Position numbers and translations under genes: made by a program | Source of the DNA: Pseudomonas poae | GTDB taxonomy: Bacteria; Pseudomonadota; Gammaproteobacteria; Pseudomonadales; Pseudomonadaceae | Assembly (NCBI GenBank): GCA_004000515.1 | Contig: CP034537.1 | Coordinates: forward strand, 6,028,001 to 6,092,000 | Reading direction: 5' to 3' | Length of the DNA: 64,000 nt | In this document: piece after piece, positions 38,103 through 48,200 of the stretch | Numbering within the stretch: the first letter of the stretch is position 1 | How the letters are laid out: every line of letters starts with the position of its first letter | The notes under the pieces: generated by a model | Database searches by the model: none | The model's input: only the letters and a program-made list of their open reading frames with translations | What the model was told of the DNA's origin: nothing

Positions 38103-39442
38103 TTATTGCGCCAGCAACGCGCGATTGACCGCGAGGCGACGTGCACGGCCATTGGCCAAAATCGCCAGTGCAGCGATAAAGGCCGGTACCGCCAGCATGG
38201 CAAACAGCATTGGCAGGTCGAGCCCCAGGCTAAGTACTACGCCGCCAATCAACGAACCGAAAATAGCCCCGAAACGGCCAATGCCGAGCATCCAGCTAAC
38301 ACCCGTGGCCCGGCAATCGGTTGGGTAGTAGCCCGGTGCAAAAGCGTTAAGCCCGGTTTGTGCGCCGCTCATGCAGAAACCCGCAGCAATCACACCCACC
38401 GCCAGCAGGCTCGACTCCAAGCTGAAGGCCCCAAGCAACAGAATAAACGCACCGCCCAATGCATAAGAAGTGGCAATGACTGCGTTTGGATTGCGTCGAT
38501 CCATAGCCCAGCCAACCACGATGGCACCAACCGTGCCGCCGATCTGGAACAGCCCGGTAATGGTCGCTGCGCGTTCGATGGACAAGCCGCCATCACGCAG
38601 CAGAGTCGGCATCCAGCCCATGGTCAGGTAGATCACCAGCAGGCCCATGAAGTAGGTCAGCCACAACGCCAGCGTTCCAAAACGATACTGCTCGGTGAAC
38701 AGCATGCGCACCGGCGCCTTGCGCTGGACCTGAGGTTCGGACATGACAAATCTGGTTGCGGTACTGAAAGTCCCTCCCAACTTGTTCAGGACCTTGGCAA
38801 TCTGAGTGGCAGGCGCATTGTGCGCAGCCAGAAAACGTGCCGACTCAGGCAACAGCGACCACAAGAAAGGCAACAGCAGCAGCGGCATTATGCCGCCAAA
38901 CAGCAACACCGACTGCCAGCCGTGACTAGGGATTAACCAGGCGGCAACAAAGCCACCAACCCCGAACCCATGTTGAAACCGGTGAACATGATAGTGATAA
39001 ACAGCGAGCGATTACGCTCCGGCAGATATTCGGCCAGCAGCGTCGTGGTATTGGGTAAGGCGGCGCCCAGCGCAATGCCGGTCAACAAGCGCAAAGTGGC
39101 CAATTCGTAGGGGTTGCGGGCGAAGGCACAAGCCAGGCTCAATACGCTGAAACCGGTCACGGCAAACAGCATTATTTTTTTGCGACCCAGACGGTCTGCG
39201 TAGGGCCCAGCAGTCAAGGCGCCGATGGCCAGGCCGACCATGCCTGCACTCATCACCGGCCCAAAGGCTGCCCGTGACAGCCCCCACTCCTGAATCAGTG
39301 ACGGCGCAACAAAGCCCATCACCGCCACATCAAAACCATCGAACAATACAACGAAAAAACACAAGGCAAGGATCAACCACTGGTATTTGGCCACAGGCCG
39401 GTTGTCGATCCAGGCTTTGATATCGACCGGTTCGTGAGTCAT
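38103..39442 (-). pseudogene. galT: MFS gallate transporter GalT, one frameshift
   Basis: A 12-helix aromatic acid:H+ symporter of the PcaK/BenK type. ALCFFVVLFDGFDVAVMGFV is the family D-G-D-A motif, and GPYADRLGRKKIMLF is the loop 2-3 MFS motif. LPNTTTLLAEYLPERNRSLF follows, and after the shift LLFGGIMPLLLLPFLW and LMSEPQ to the end. The shift near 38955 (one G short) leaves a premature stop after LVALLPPG. Restored length is about 446 aa. AAGGTGA precedes the start. Same strand as galA and galP, probably one operon. Confidence 0.87.
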
Positions 39443-40111
39443 ATTTTTTCACCTTATTATTTTTGTAGAAATTCCAACCGCGCTGGCGTAAGCACAGGCT
39501 TCAAACTCCAGTCCGACGGTCGAACGATGGGCGTGACTCTAAAGCCGCAGATGCCTGCTCCGCCTCTGGGAAATCCTTAAGCGGGTATCGGTTTTTCTTA
39601 TCGGATGAAAAGTGATTCGTTGAATGTCCTCAGGCTGGCGACCCCACTTCTCCGGTGGAGGCTGAGGCGTGAAGAAGTATGCGTGTTACCGCCAATGCGT
39701 TTTTGCCCCAGATACTTTACTGTGCTGACCCAATCCAGCAGCCTGCAAGCAAAGTTCAACAACGAGCTTGGTATTCAAAACTGGATCAATGAAATTCCGG
39801 CATGTGGTTGAAAAATGCGTCCGCGACAAACAATAGGTTGCATTCACCGGCTGACGGGCGTGCTCTGTATACGGGGGCATCCTAAATTCCTGAAGGTGCT
39901 ACTAACTGGAGTTTCTTGACGCCAGCGCCGGTTGAGACCCACAGCCAGGTCTCCACCGAGTGTTTCGGGATAATTTCCTGAGGGGGCTCACAGTGGTCTT
40001 TGTACTGCCTTATGCGCCAGGCTTGGCAGTGGGCGTGGCAGAGTTGAGCCGGCCGCTGCTGGGACTCTCGGCACAGCTCTGAGCAGAGGCTTCAGTCAAC
40101 ATCAAATGAGG
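39443..40111. other. galT upstream region and non-coding stretch
   Basis: It contains the expected promoter of galT-A-P and a second candidate GalR site at 39584-39603 (GGTATCGGTTTTTCTTATCG). The remaining 500 bp holds only short frames without family similarity. Confidence 0.45.
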
Positions 40112-40591
40112 TTACTGTCGCTCATTCATCAACTCAGTGACCAACAGCGCAGGCTGCATGTTTGCAGACTGCGCAATCTGCTCGAGGCTTTCACTGGAGG
40201 AAGCAACTACCAGACCGCGTCCACGCAGCCTCGTGATCAACTCGTCAGGCGTAGTCTTGAAGAGTGGTGCACTGTCGGTCAAAGGTGCCTTAGTCACTAG
40301 TTGTACTGCGGCGAATGCCGGGTTTCCACCACGATTGTTTCCCATGCCTGAAACAGCAAAAGGCACCGCGACTACAAGCGAAAGCAACAACGGCAGAAAC
40401 AATGTCTTGCGCTTGATATAACCCATCAAGGGACCCCAGTTTTTCCACATATGCAAGGCAAATGGAACGAGTAGTACCATACTCAGCCATTCATGCATGC
40501 TATGGAAAAATCCAGATGCCCAGTGGAAGAACAGCGCCACGCCCGAAATCAGAGACACTAGAAAAAAGCCCGTCGTCAGGGGGAGTCGCAT
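40112..40591 (-). CDS. DUF4405-like cytochrome b-type membrane protein
   Basis: A 159-aa protein with three membrane helices: TGFFLVSLISGVALFFHWA, HEWLSMVLLVPFALHMWKNW and LFLPLLLSLVVAVPFAVSGM. The histidines in the first two helices (FHWA, MHEW, ALHMWKNW) resemble the DUF4405 / cytochrome b561-like haem-binding pattern. A periplasmic or cytosolic tail (residues 85-159) contains a small helical domain (TPDELITRLRGRGLVVASSS) resembling DUF4405-associated repeats. Likely an inner-membrane redox protein; partner unknown. Confidence 0.65.
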   Translation of the reverse strand: MRLPLTTGFFLVSLISGVALFFHWASGFFHSMHEWLSMVLLVPFALHMWKNWGPLMGYIKRKTLFLPLLLSLVVAVPFAVSGMGNNRGGNPAFAAVQLVTKAPLTDSAPLFKTTPDELITRLRGRGLVVASSSESLEQIAQSANMQPALLVTELMNERQ

Positions 40592-40810
40592 AACGATTGA
40601 TCACGTTTTTCAAAGGAAAGGCGTCCATGGTTGCTCGCTCTTGATGTCCAATTGTTCGGGCAAATAAGTGTGTCCACGCGAGATGTTATTTGATGTTGAC
40701 AACCCATTGATAATATCGCTCCGGGCGTAAATAGTTTGTAAACCAAGGTAAAGTTTCGAGCTACATTCAATACGACGGATCAATTATTCATGGCATATTG
40801 CAGATCAGAC

Positions 40811-41706
40811 CTAGCTATCTGTCTCACCAATAAACGCCCGTATCGTCTGCAGAAAAGCTTGCAGAACGGGTGATTTGTCACCTTTGCGATACAAGCAAAT
40901 CAATTCTATTGATGAGTCTCCCCGACATTTCAGCGGCTTATAAACCACGCCAGGCAAACGCAAGTTTTTCGCCGCATTAGGCACAATGCTCAACCCTCCC
41001 CGGCGGCCACCAACGCGATACTGGTGGTCACGTCTGTGACTTCCTGGGCAACCACGGGCACCGCGCCATACTCGGAATACAACTTGCGCACCTGAACCAT
41101 CAAGCTGCCCCGAACACCTCGCGGATACAGGATCAAAGGCTCGTCCAGCACATCCCCTAATTCAACCTCCTTTCGTTTTGCCAGCGGATGCGTGGCCGGA
41201 ATGGCGATGACCAGGGGTTCCGTTCGTACCCGTTCCTGTTCGATATCCGGCTCTGCCGGGACCAATCGATTGAAACCGATGGTGAGGCGGCGTTCGCGCA
41301 ATGCCTGGATCTGGGCATCTTTGTCCATGGGGTGCAGCGAGACATTCACATTGGGATAAATCGTAGAAAACCGATGCAGAACTTGGGGGATCAAATCCAG
41401 GATCGCCGAACCGAATATCCCCACACTCAGACTCCCCTTATGGCCCACTGACAACATGCGCGACTCATCCGCCGCATGCTGCAACTGCTCCAGAATCCTG
41501 AGCCCGTGCTCATAGAACGACTTGCCGGCGTCGGTGAGCGTCACCCGCTTAGAGTTCCTTTCCAGCAGCACTGCAGGGATAGCTTCTTCAAGCTGCTGGA
41601 TCTGTCGGCTCAAAGCGGGTTGAGTGATGTGCAATCGCTCAGCGGCGCGATTGAAGTTCAACTCTTCCGCAACGGCAATGAAGTAACGCAGCTGCCTAAT
41701 TTCCAT
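40811..41706 (-). pseudogene. LysR family regulator (CatR/CbnR-like), one frameshift
   Basis: Restored length about 298 aa. The N-terminus is typical of regulators of catechol pathways (MEIRQLRYFIAVAEELNFNR, LHITQPALSRQIQQLEEAIP, RVTLTDAGKSFYEHG). One G is missing from a G run near 40994, so the frame stops at ALVAAGEG and continues as LSIVPNAAKNLRLPGVVYK. It is divergent from the aromatic operon starting at 41855, with a T-N11-A operator between, so it probably activates that operon in response to a pathway intermediate. Confidence 0.82.
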
Positions 41707-41730
41707 GGGGGTACCTGAGGGCTCGTCAAC

Positions 41731-41747
41731 GATGCCTGATCGGCATC
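41731..41747. promoter_or_regulatory. LysR-type operator (T-N11-A palindrome)
   Basis: GATGCC TGATC GGCATC is an interrupted palindrome containing T-N11-A. It lies between the divergent regulator and the decarboxylase gene. A further half-site, GGCATCG, occurs at 41773-41779, about the spacing expected for the activation site. Confidence 0.55.
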
Positions 41748-41854
41748 GGTTAGTAATTATATGGCATTGGACGGCATCGTCTAACTTTTACACCATGAGC
41801 TGCCTACAGGTCTTGCGCATCAGGACCAGGACTAAACCAATAAAAGGCCTTCTT

Positions 41855-42641
41855 ATGCAGCCCATGTTTATCGAGCCGTTAAGTGATGAGCTTTATCGCG
41901 CGCTCAAGGATAGCCAACCCATCGCCCCACTCACCGAACGCTTCCCTAGCCTGACTTTTGCAAGATGCTTACGCCATTCAAATGCGTGTGTTGGCGCATC
42001 GCGTCGAAATCGACGGCGAGCGCGTCATTGGCAAAAAGATCGGCGTGACCGGCCAGGTCGTCATGGACTTGCTAAAAGTCGATCAGCCAGATTTCGGCCA
42101 CCTGACCAGCGCAATGCTGCGCGAAGACGGAGCCGCTATCGCGACCAATGAGTTGATCGCACCTAAGGCAGAGGGCGAAATTGCGTTCATCCTCAAACAC
42201 GAACTGGCCGGCCCGGGGGTTACCGTTGCCGATGTATTGCGGGCCACTGAATACGTAATGCCTTGCTTCGAGATCGTCGACTCGCGCATCCGTGACTGGA
42301 AGATCCAGATTCAGGACACCGTGGCGGATAACGCCTCCTCTAGCCTGTTCGTCCTCGGTGATTGCGCCGTCGATCCCCGTGAACTTGACCTTTCGTTGGT
42401 GGGCATGACCCTTGAGCTCAACGGCGAGATCGTTTCGACGGGCGCGGGTGCTGCGGCACTGGGCCACCCTGCGAATGCTGTGGCTTGGCTGGCCAATACG
42501 CTGGGCAAGCTGGACATGACCCTTAAACCCGGCGAAGTGATTTTGTCCGGCTCGCTGGGCGCCATGGTTGCCGTGAAAGCTGGCGACAATCTGCGTATGA
42601 GCATCGGCGGCATCGGCTCGGCCGGCGTGCGTTTTATTTGA
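41855..42641 (+). pseudogene. dmpH: 2-oxo-3-hexenedioate (4-oxalocrotonate) decarboxylase, one frameshift
   Basis: A fumarylacetoacetase-like fold enzyme of the DmpH/XylI family. The start MQPMFIEPLSDELYRALKDS is separated from LQDAYAIQMRVLAHRVEIDG by an extra T near 41957. The rest is intact: GKKIGVTGQVVMDLLKVDQP, KAEGEIAFILKHELAGPGVT, CFEIVDSRIRDWKIQIQDTV, ending GVRFI. Restored length 261 aa. It decarboxylates 2-oxo-3-hexenedioate to 2-hydroxypentadienoate, in complex with the following hydratase. Confidence 0.87.
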
Positions 42642-42654
42642 AGGGAAATGCCTG

Positions 42655-43443
42655 ATGAACCTGACACAAGACGTTATCGAGCAACTGGCGGTGCACCTGG
42701 ACGCAGCGGAAATGCAAACCCGAGCCGTCCATAAAATCACGGACGACTACCCCGAGATGGATTGGGAAGACGCCTATGCGATTCAGGACGCGATTCGTGT
42801 CCTTAAAATCGGCCGTGGCGTCCGGATTGCCGGCCTGAAGATGGGCCTGACTTCCCACGCCAAGATGCGCCAGATGGGCGTTATCGACCCGATCCACGGC
42901 TTTATCACTGATTACGGCTCGGTTGCCGACGGCGGCGTTATCGAAACGGCCGGGCTGATTCACCCCAAGGTCGAAGCCGAAATTGCCTTTGTCACTCGCA
43001 AGCCCCTGCGTGGCCCAGGTTGCAACGTCGGCAGCGTCTTGGCGGCGACCGATTTCATTCTGCCTGCCGTCGAAGTCATCGACTCTCGCTACGAGAACTT
43101 CCGCTTCGATCTGAAAAGCGTGATCGCCGACAACACCTCGTCTGCACGCTACGTACTGGGAGGCCGCCATCGTAACGTGCATGGACTGGACCTGAAAAAT
43201 CTCGGCGTCGTGATGGAGAAAAACGGCGAGGTCGTAGCCCTTGCCTCCGCCGCCGCCGTGCTGGGTAACCCCGCGCAAAGCGTCGCAATGCTCGCCAACA
43301 TGCTGGGCGCCCAAGGACGTGAAATCCCCGCAGGCACCCTGATTTTGACCGGCGGTGCCACGGAAGCGATCGCAGTCCAGGCCGGAGACAACATCACTGT
43401 GCGCTATCAGCATTTGGGCTCCGTCTCGATGCGCTTCGTCTAA
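42655..43443 (+). CDS. dmpE: 2-oxopent-4-enoate hydratase
   Basis: A 262-aa paralogue of the preceding decarboxylase (same fold and length), of the DmpE/XylJ/MhpD type. MDWEDAYAIQDAIRVLKIGR, AGLKMGLTSHAKMRQMGV, HPKVEAEIAFVTRKPLRGPG (metal ligands) and PAVEVIDSRYENFRFDLKSV are visible. It adds water to 2-hydroxypenta-2,4-dienoate, giving 4-hydroxy-2-oxovalerate, with a divalent metal. A 13-bp gap separates it from the upstream gene, with an AAGGGA ribosome site. Confidence 0.92.
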   Translation: MNLTQDVIEQLAVHLDAAEMQTRAVHKITDDYPEMDWEDAYAIQDAIRVLKIGRGVRIAGLKMGLTSHAKMRQMGVIDPIHGFITDYGSVADGGVIETAGLIHPKVEAEIAFVTRKPLRGPGCNVGSVLAATDFILPAVEVIDSRYENFRFDLKSVIADNTSSARYVLGGRHRNVHGLDLKNLGVVMEKNGEVVALASAAAVLGNPAQSVAMLANMLGAQGREIPAGTLILTGGATEAIAVQAGDNITVRYQHLGSVSMRFV

Positions 43444-43461
43444 CTCGTCTGGAGTAATGCT

Positions 43462-43653
43462 ATGCCCATCATGCAAGTCCACCTGATCCAGGGTCGCAGC
43501 GAAGCACAGAAAGCGCGCCTGATCGAAGCACTGACACGCGCTGCAGTTGAGACCCTGGACGCACCAATCGAATCGGTGCGCGTGATCATCAACGAAGTGC
43601 CCAATACCGACTTCGGTATTGCCGGTCAGACCGCCAAGCAACGCGGTCGCTAG
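43462..43653 (+). CDS. dmpI: 4-oxalocrotonate tautomerase
   Basis: A 63-aa hexamer-forming tautomerase. After Met removal Pro1 is the catalytic base (MPIMQVHLIQGRSEAQKARL), with the family Arg in ESVRVIINEVP and GIAGQTAKQRGR at the end. It interconverts enol and keto forms of 4-oxalocrotonate, feeding the decarboxylase. Length is exactly that of XylH/DmpI proteins. Confidence 0.92.
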   Translation: MPIMQVHLIQGRSEAQKARLIEALTRAAVETLDAPIESVRVIINEVPNTDFGIAGQTAKQRGR

Positions 43654-43698
43654 CCAGTGCTGTACGCAAGACCAAAACAATAAGTGTCTGGGGTTCAC

Positions 43699-44646
43699 AT
43701 GAAGACGACAACAGCTCGTTGCAAAGTTGCAATCATCGGCTCGGGAAACATCGGCACCGACCTGATGATCAAGGTATTGCGCCACGGCGAACACATCGCC
43801 ATGGGTGCAATGGTCGGTATCGACCCCGCTTCAGATGGCCTGGCTCGTGCCAAACGCATGGGCGTCGCCACTACCGCCGACGGCGTCGAGGGTTTGCTAC
43901 AGCTACCCGAATTCAAAGATATTGGCATCGTGTTCGATGCTACGTCCGCACAGGCCCATGCGCACCACAACACCGTATTGCAGGCACACGGCATTCGAGT
44001 GATTGACCTCACACCCGCGGCCATCGGTCCTTACGTGATACCGGCAATCAATCTGGATGACGAACTGGAGGCCACCAACATCAATATGGTGACCTGCGGT
44101 GGCCAGGCGACCATACCGATAGTCAAGGCCATCTCCCAGGTGACCCAGGTGCATTACGCCGAAATCGTAGCTTCGATCTCCAGCCATTCGGCAGGCCCGG
44201 GCACACGGGCCAATATCGATGAGTTCACTGAAACCACAGCCAAAGCCATTGAAGTGCTGGGCGGTGCAACACGTGGCAAGGCAATCATCATCCTCAACCC
44301 GGCGGAGCCTCCACCCATCATGCGCGACAGCGTGTTCGTACTGTGTGACCCCGCCGACCGCGAAGCGATTACCGCCAGCGTCGAAGCAATGGTGGCCCGA
44401 GTACATGCGTATGTGCCGGGTTATAGGCTCAAGCAGGCGGTGCAGTTCGAGCCGATCGACACGCCGGTCAATGTGCCTGGCCTGGGCCTGACACGCGGCT
44501 TGAAGGTCTCGGTGTTTCTCGAAGTGGAAGGTGCAGCGCATTACCTGCCCGCCTACGCCGGCAATCTGGACATCATGACCTCGGCAGCACTGGCCTGTGC
44601 CGAACGGTTGGCGGCAACCACGGCATTGCCTGGCAACCTGGACTGA
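43699..44646 (+). CDS. dmpF: acetaldehyde dehydrogenase (acylating)
   Basis: A 315-aa enzyme of the DmpF/BphJ/MhpF family. [20 protein letters not shown] binds [23 protein letters not shown] holds the catalytic Cys, and [20 protein letters not shown] and [20 protein letters not shown] follow. It oxidises acetaldehyde to acetyl-CoA while bound to the aldolase, which channels the aldehyde to it. ATG at 43699 preferred over a GTG at 43684. The stop overlaps the next start (TGATG). Confidence 0.93.
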   Translation: MKTTTARCKVAIIGSGNIGTDLMIKVLRHGEHIAMGAMVGIDPASDGLARAKRMGVATTADGVEGLLQLPEFKDIGIVFDATSAQAHAHHNTVLQAHGIRVIDLTPAAIGPYVIPAINLDDELEATNINMVTCGGQATIPIVKAISQVTQVHYAEIVASISSHSAGPGTRANIDEFTETTAKAIEVLGGATRGKAIIILNPAEPPPIMRDSVFVLCDPADREAITASVEAMVARVHAYVPGYRLKQAVQFEPIDTPVNVPGLGLTRGLKVSVFLEVEGAAHYLPAYAGNLDIMTSAALACAERLAATTALPGNLD

Positions 44647-44942
44647 TGTGCGTGCGAACACACCGCATCCGCGAACGCGTAAGCGGCGACGTGTTCCAGG
44701 TGCTCGATGGAGCCCCACTGTTGCGCGCCATGGAATTGGAAGGTTGCCGTACCATTGCTGTGGGCTGTCGCGGTGGCGGCTGCGGGGTTTGCAAGGTGCG
44801 AATCCTGTCAGGGGACTACAAATGCGGGCGAATGAGCCGCCAACATATTGCTGACGGCGAACAGGAGCAAGGCTTCGTATTGGCGTGCCGCGTTATCCCC
44901 CAGAGCGATCTGGAAATCGAGCGTTTGAAAGAACCTATATAG
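44646..44942 (+). CDS. plant-type [2Fe-2S] ferredoxin of the meta pathway
   Basis: A 98-aa ferredoxin of the XylT/NahT/DmpQ type. The cluster ligands are in VGCRGGGCGVCKVRILSGDY (three Cys) and FVLACRV (fourth Cys). In characterised pathways this ferredoxin re-reduces the active-site iron of catechol 2,3-dioxygenase after oxidative inactivation. The dioxygenase gene follows 52 bp later. It starts on the stop of the dehydrogenase gene, so expression is coupled. Confidence 0.9.
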   Translation: MCVRTHRIRERVSGDVFQVLDGAPLLRAMELEGCRTIAVGCRGGGCGVCKVRILSGDYKCGRMSRQHIADGEQEQGFVLACRVIPQSDLEIERLKEPI

Positions 44943-44994
44943 GCGCCCCCTCGGGGGTTAGCCGAAAAAACAAATACAACAAACAGGTGAAATC

Positions 44995-45917
44995 ATGAAA
45001 AAGGCATATTGCGTCCCGGCCACGTTCAAATCCGTGTGCTGGACATGGAAGCCTCAGTCAAACATTACGTTGAACTGGTGGGGTTGATTCTGACCCACCG
45101 TGACAGCCAAGGCAGGGTTTACCTCAAGGGCTGGACAGAGGTGGAACGCTTTTCAGTGGTGCTGGTTGAAGCCGATAAACCGGGCATGGATTTCATGGGT
45201 TACAAGGTCATCGACGATCAGTCGCTGGTGCAGTTGACTCAAGACCTGCTGGCCTACGGCTGCCAGGTCGAACATATCCCTGCCGGCGAGCTGGATTTTT
45301 GCGGACGCCGCGTGCGTTTCTTCGGCCCCTCCGGGCACTGGTTCGAACTCTATGCGGAGAAGGAATACACCGGCCGCTGGGGAATTGCCGAGAAGAATCC
45401 GGAAGCCTGGCCTCGCGGGCTCAAAGGCATGCGCGCCATGCGCTTCGACCATTGCCAACTGCACGGCGGCGACCTGCACCTGACCCGCGAACTGTTTATC
45501 GACGTACTGGGTTTTCACCTTGCCGAACAGGTCGTCAACAAAGAGGGGCATGCCGTGGCCAACTTCCTCTCGCTGTCGACCAAAGCCCATGACGTGGCGT
45601 TCATCGAGGACGGGAACATCGGCGGATTTCACCATGCTTCGTTCCTGATCGACACCTGGGAAGGCCTGCTGCGCGCGGGTGACTTAATCTCCATGAGCGA
45701 CACCTCGCTGGACTTTGGCCCAACCCGCCACGGTATCACTCATGGCCAGACCATTTACTTCTTCGACCCCTCGGGCAACCGCAACGAAGTATTTGCCGGC
45801 GGAGACTTCCACTACCCGGATCAGAAGCCCATCACCTGGGATGAAAAACACTTGGGCAAGGCAATTTTCTATCACAGTCGCGTGCTCAACGAACGCTTCC
45901 TGACTGTGATGACCTGA
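44995..45917 (+). pseudogene. xylE: catechol 2,3-dioxygenase, frameshift at codon 3
   Basis: A type I extradiol dioxygenase with two vicinal-oxygen-chelate domains. Fe(II) ligands are in [10 protein letters not shown] (His), [11 protein letters not shown] (His) and [11 protein letters not shown] (Glu). The frame is open from a TTG at 45009. The family start (ATG AAA AAA GGC) is recovered at 44995 by adding one A to a five-A run, giving 307 aa, the exact XylE length. It converts catechol to 2-hydroxymuconic semialdehyde. The body is complete, so the defect may be only a reading error. Confidence 0.9.
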
Positions 45918-45948
45918 TCATTTATTCAGATGCTCAATGGGACCCCCA

Positions 45949-46962
45949 ATGAACAAAAAACTCTATATCTCCGATGTGACCTTGCGCGATGGCAGCCACG
46001 CCGTGCGCCATCAGTACTCGATAAAGAATGTGCAGGACATCGCTCGCGAACTGGATAAGGCCCGAGTCGACAGCATTGAAGTCGCTCACGGCGACGGTCT
46101 GCAGGGCTCCAGTTTCAACTACGGCTTTGGCGCCCATAGCGATATCGAATGGATCGAGGCCGTGGCGGATGTCATCAGCCACGCCAAGATCGCAACGTTG
46201 CTGCTGCCCGGCATTGGCACTACCCACGATCTCGACAACGCACACAAGGCAGGGGGCCAGCATCGTTCGCGTAGCGACCATTGCACAGAGGCCGATATCT
46301 CCCAGCAACACATCGAACACGCCCGCGGCCTGGGCATGGACACGGTGGGCTTCTTGATGATGAGCCATATGATCGAACCGGCCGCGTTCGCCCAGCAGGC
46401 GAAGAAGATGGAGCGGTATGGCGCGACCTGTATCTACGTCGTCGATTCGGGCGGAGCGATGAACATGCAGGATATTCGTGAGCGCTTCCGAGCCCTCAAG
46501 GACGTGCTCGAACCGACCACGCAAACCGGTATTCATGCGCACCACAACCTGAGCCTGGGGTGGCCAACTCCATCGTCGCCGTGGAGGAAGGTTGCGACCG
46601 GATCGATGCCAGCCTGGCCGGCATGGGGGCCGGTGCGGGTAATGCACCACTGGAAGTATTTATCGCGGCGGCCGAGCGCCTGCACTGGAACCATGGCACC
46701 GATCTGTACACGCTGATGGATGCCGCCGATGACATCGTGCGCCCATTACAGACCCGCCCCGTGCGGGTCGATCGGGAAAACCCTGGCCCTGGGCTATGCC
46801 GGTGTGTACTCAAGCTTCTTGCGCCATGCCGAAGTCGCTGCCGAGCATTACGGACTCAAGACGTTGGACATTCTCGTCGAACTGGGCCGCCGGCAAATGG
46901 TCGGCGGCCAGGAAGACATGATTGTCGATGTCGCCCTCGACCTGCTGAAAAAAGCAGGCTGA
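45949..46962 (+). pseudogene. dmpG: 4-hydroxy-2-oxovalerate aldolase, four one-base shifts
   Basis: A DmpG/BphI-type class II aldolase: [20 protein letters not shown] (metal-binding Asp), [55 protein letters not shown] (metal His pair). Indels: +G near 46254 and -C near 46278 (compensating within 25 bp), -G near 46560, +A near 46779. The net change is zero and the restored length is 337 aa, the family norm. It splits 4-hydroxy-2-oxovalerate to pyruvate and acetaldehyde and partners the acylating dehydrogenase. Confidence 0.88.
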
Positions 46963-46982
46963 CCCTACCAGGAACACTGAGC

Positions 46983-48108
46983 ATGAATAATAAAAACAAT
47001 AGCGTTACTCAGGACAACCCCACCCCACTGCGCCAGCCGAGCCAGGTTGGCCGAGCCCTGCTGGCGCGACAACCGGTGCTTGGCAGCCTCATGTTGCTGG
47101 TGGTCATGGCACTGTCACTGTTGATCATCGGTTGCTTCAAAGGTGATTTCTTCGCCAGTTGGGTGACCTTTGTGGTTGTCGTAGCCGTGCCCGTGGAGAT
47201 CGTGCTGTCCATGCTCTGGCGCAGCCAATACCCTGCCTGGGTCGCGGCATTACCCCAGCCGGCAAAGGGGCTGGTAATGCTGGTTTTGACGATGGCCGTG
47301 GCGTGTGCGGTCAGTGCGCTGATCTTCTATACCCAGGCCCAGCAAGTCGGGCCACCTACGCCCTTCACACTGATGTATGTGATCTTCTGCGTGCTGCTGA
47401 CGTTCTGGTTCGTGATTGTCTGGCGCTGCTGGCCGCTCTCGTCATTTACCCAGAATCCGGCGATCCTCGGCGTCGGGACACTGCTGGTAGCTTATGGCCT
47501 GGGCTATCTGCTGTTCTGTGTGCTGTTCGATTTCTCCGCGATGGCCGAGGCCCCATTCTACCTCGCAAGTCTTGACCCCCAAGGTCTGTTTGCAGCGTTT
47601 GAAATACTGGCCTTTGCAGTCACCAGTGTGAGTGTCGTGTTTGCCGGTGTGCTGCTGGACTTCTGGCCACTGAACACTGCCACCCTGGCACGCAAACCAC
47701 GGTTGCTGGCGGTTGCCATCACCGTTCAGACGATGGCTGTGACTGCGCTGCTCTATTGGCTGGGCACTCGCGTGCTGGGAATCGAACCGGTGAAGTTCAT
47801 GGTGCATGGCGCCATCGCCCTGCTGTTTGGCGCACTGGTACCGTTGCTGATGTTTCAAGGTCAGTTGTTTGAACGCCGAACTCAACCCGTCAGGGGGGTT
47901 ATTGCAATTGGGTATCGCCTGCCTGGCAGGTGCTGTTTTGCCACGCATCTACTGGGCCATGGGGCCGATCCTCAGTGGACCAATGAGCGAGGGCGCGCCC
48001 ACTTACACCCACGAACTTTGGCTCGCCTCTGCGTTACTGGCCATGACCTTCCCGCTGCTGGTTGTATCCAGTCAGTACTTTGATTTCTGGCCACTGCGCA
48101 AAGCCTGA
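46983..48108 (+). pseudogene. polytopic membrane protein of the aromatic operon, one frameshift
   Basis: About 374 aa with roughly ten membrane helices. A family name is not recognised. Three similar Trp-Pro-Leu motifs end different helices ([35 protein letters not shown]), suggesting internal repeats. An extra T near 47869 breaks the frame (QLF/ERR versus [12 protein letters not shown]). The position after the aldolase and before an outer-membrane protein gene suggests a transporter or redox membrane component for the aromatic substrate. That is inference only. Confidence 0.6.
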
Positions 48109-48200
48109 TCTCAACGCATTCAACATCTTTCATTAACCACGGCTGCTCCTTACCGCTCGGGCGGCTGGGCGCTCTATTGCCTCGAATCCTGGATAACCAC

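Noticed and set aside
37491..38936. 481-codon plus-strand frame across galA/galT
   Set aside because: Antisense shadow of two well-recognised GC-rich genes; His/Gln/Arg-rich composition with no family similarity.
42634..43794. 386-codon minus-strand frame
   Set aside because: Antisense to the intact hydratase and tautomerase genes; no ribosome site or domain.
43903..44718. 271-codon minus-strand frame
   Set aside because: Shadow of the acetaldehyde dehydrogenase gene on the other strand.
46560..48083. A 507-codon frame joining the aldolase end to the membrane protein
   Set aside because: It is an artefact of indels: the first third is the aldolase C-terminus in a shifted frame, and the natural ATG of the membrane protein is at 46983.
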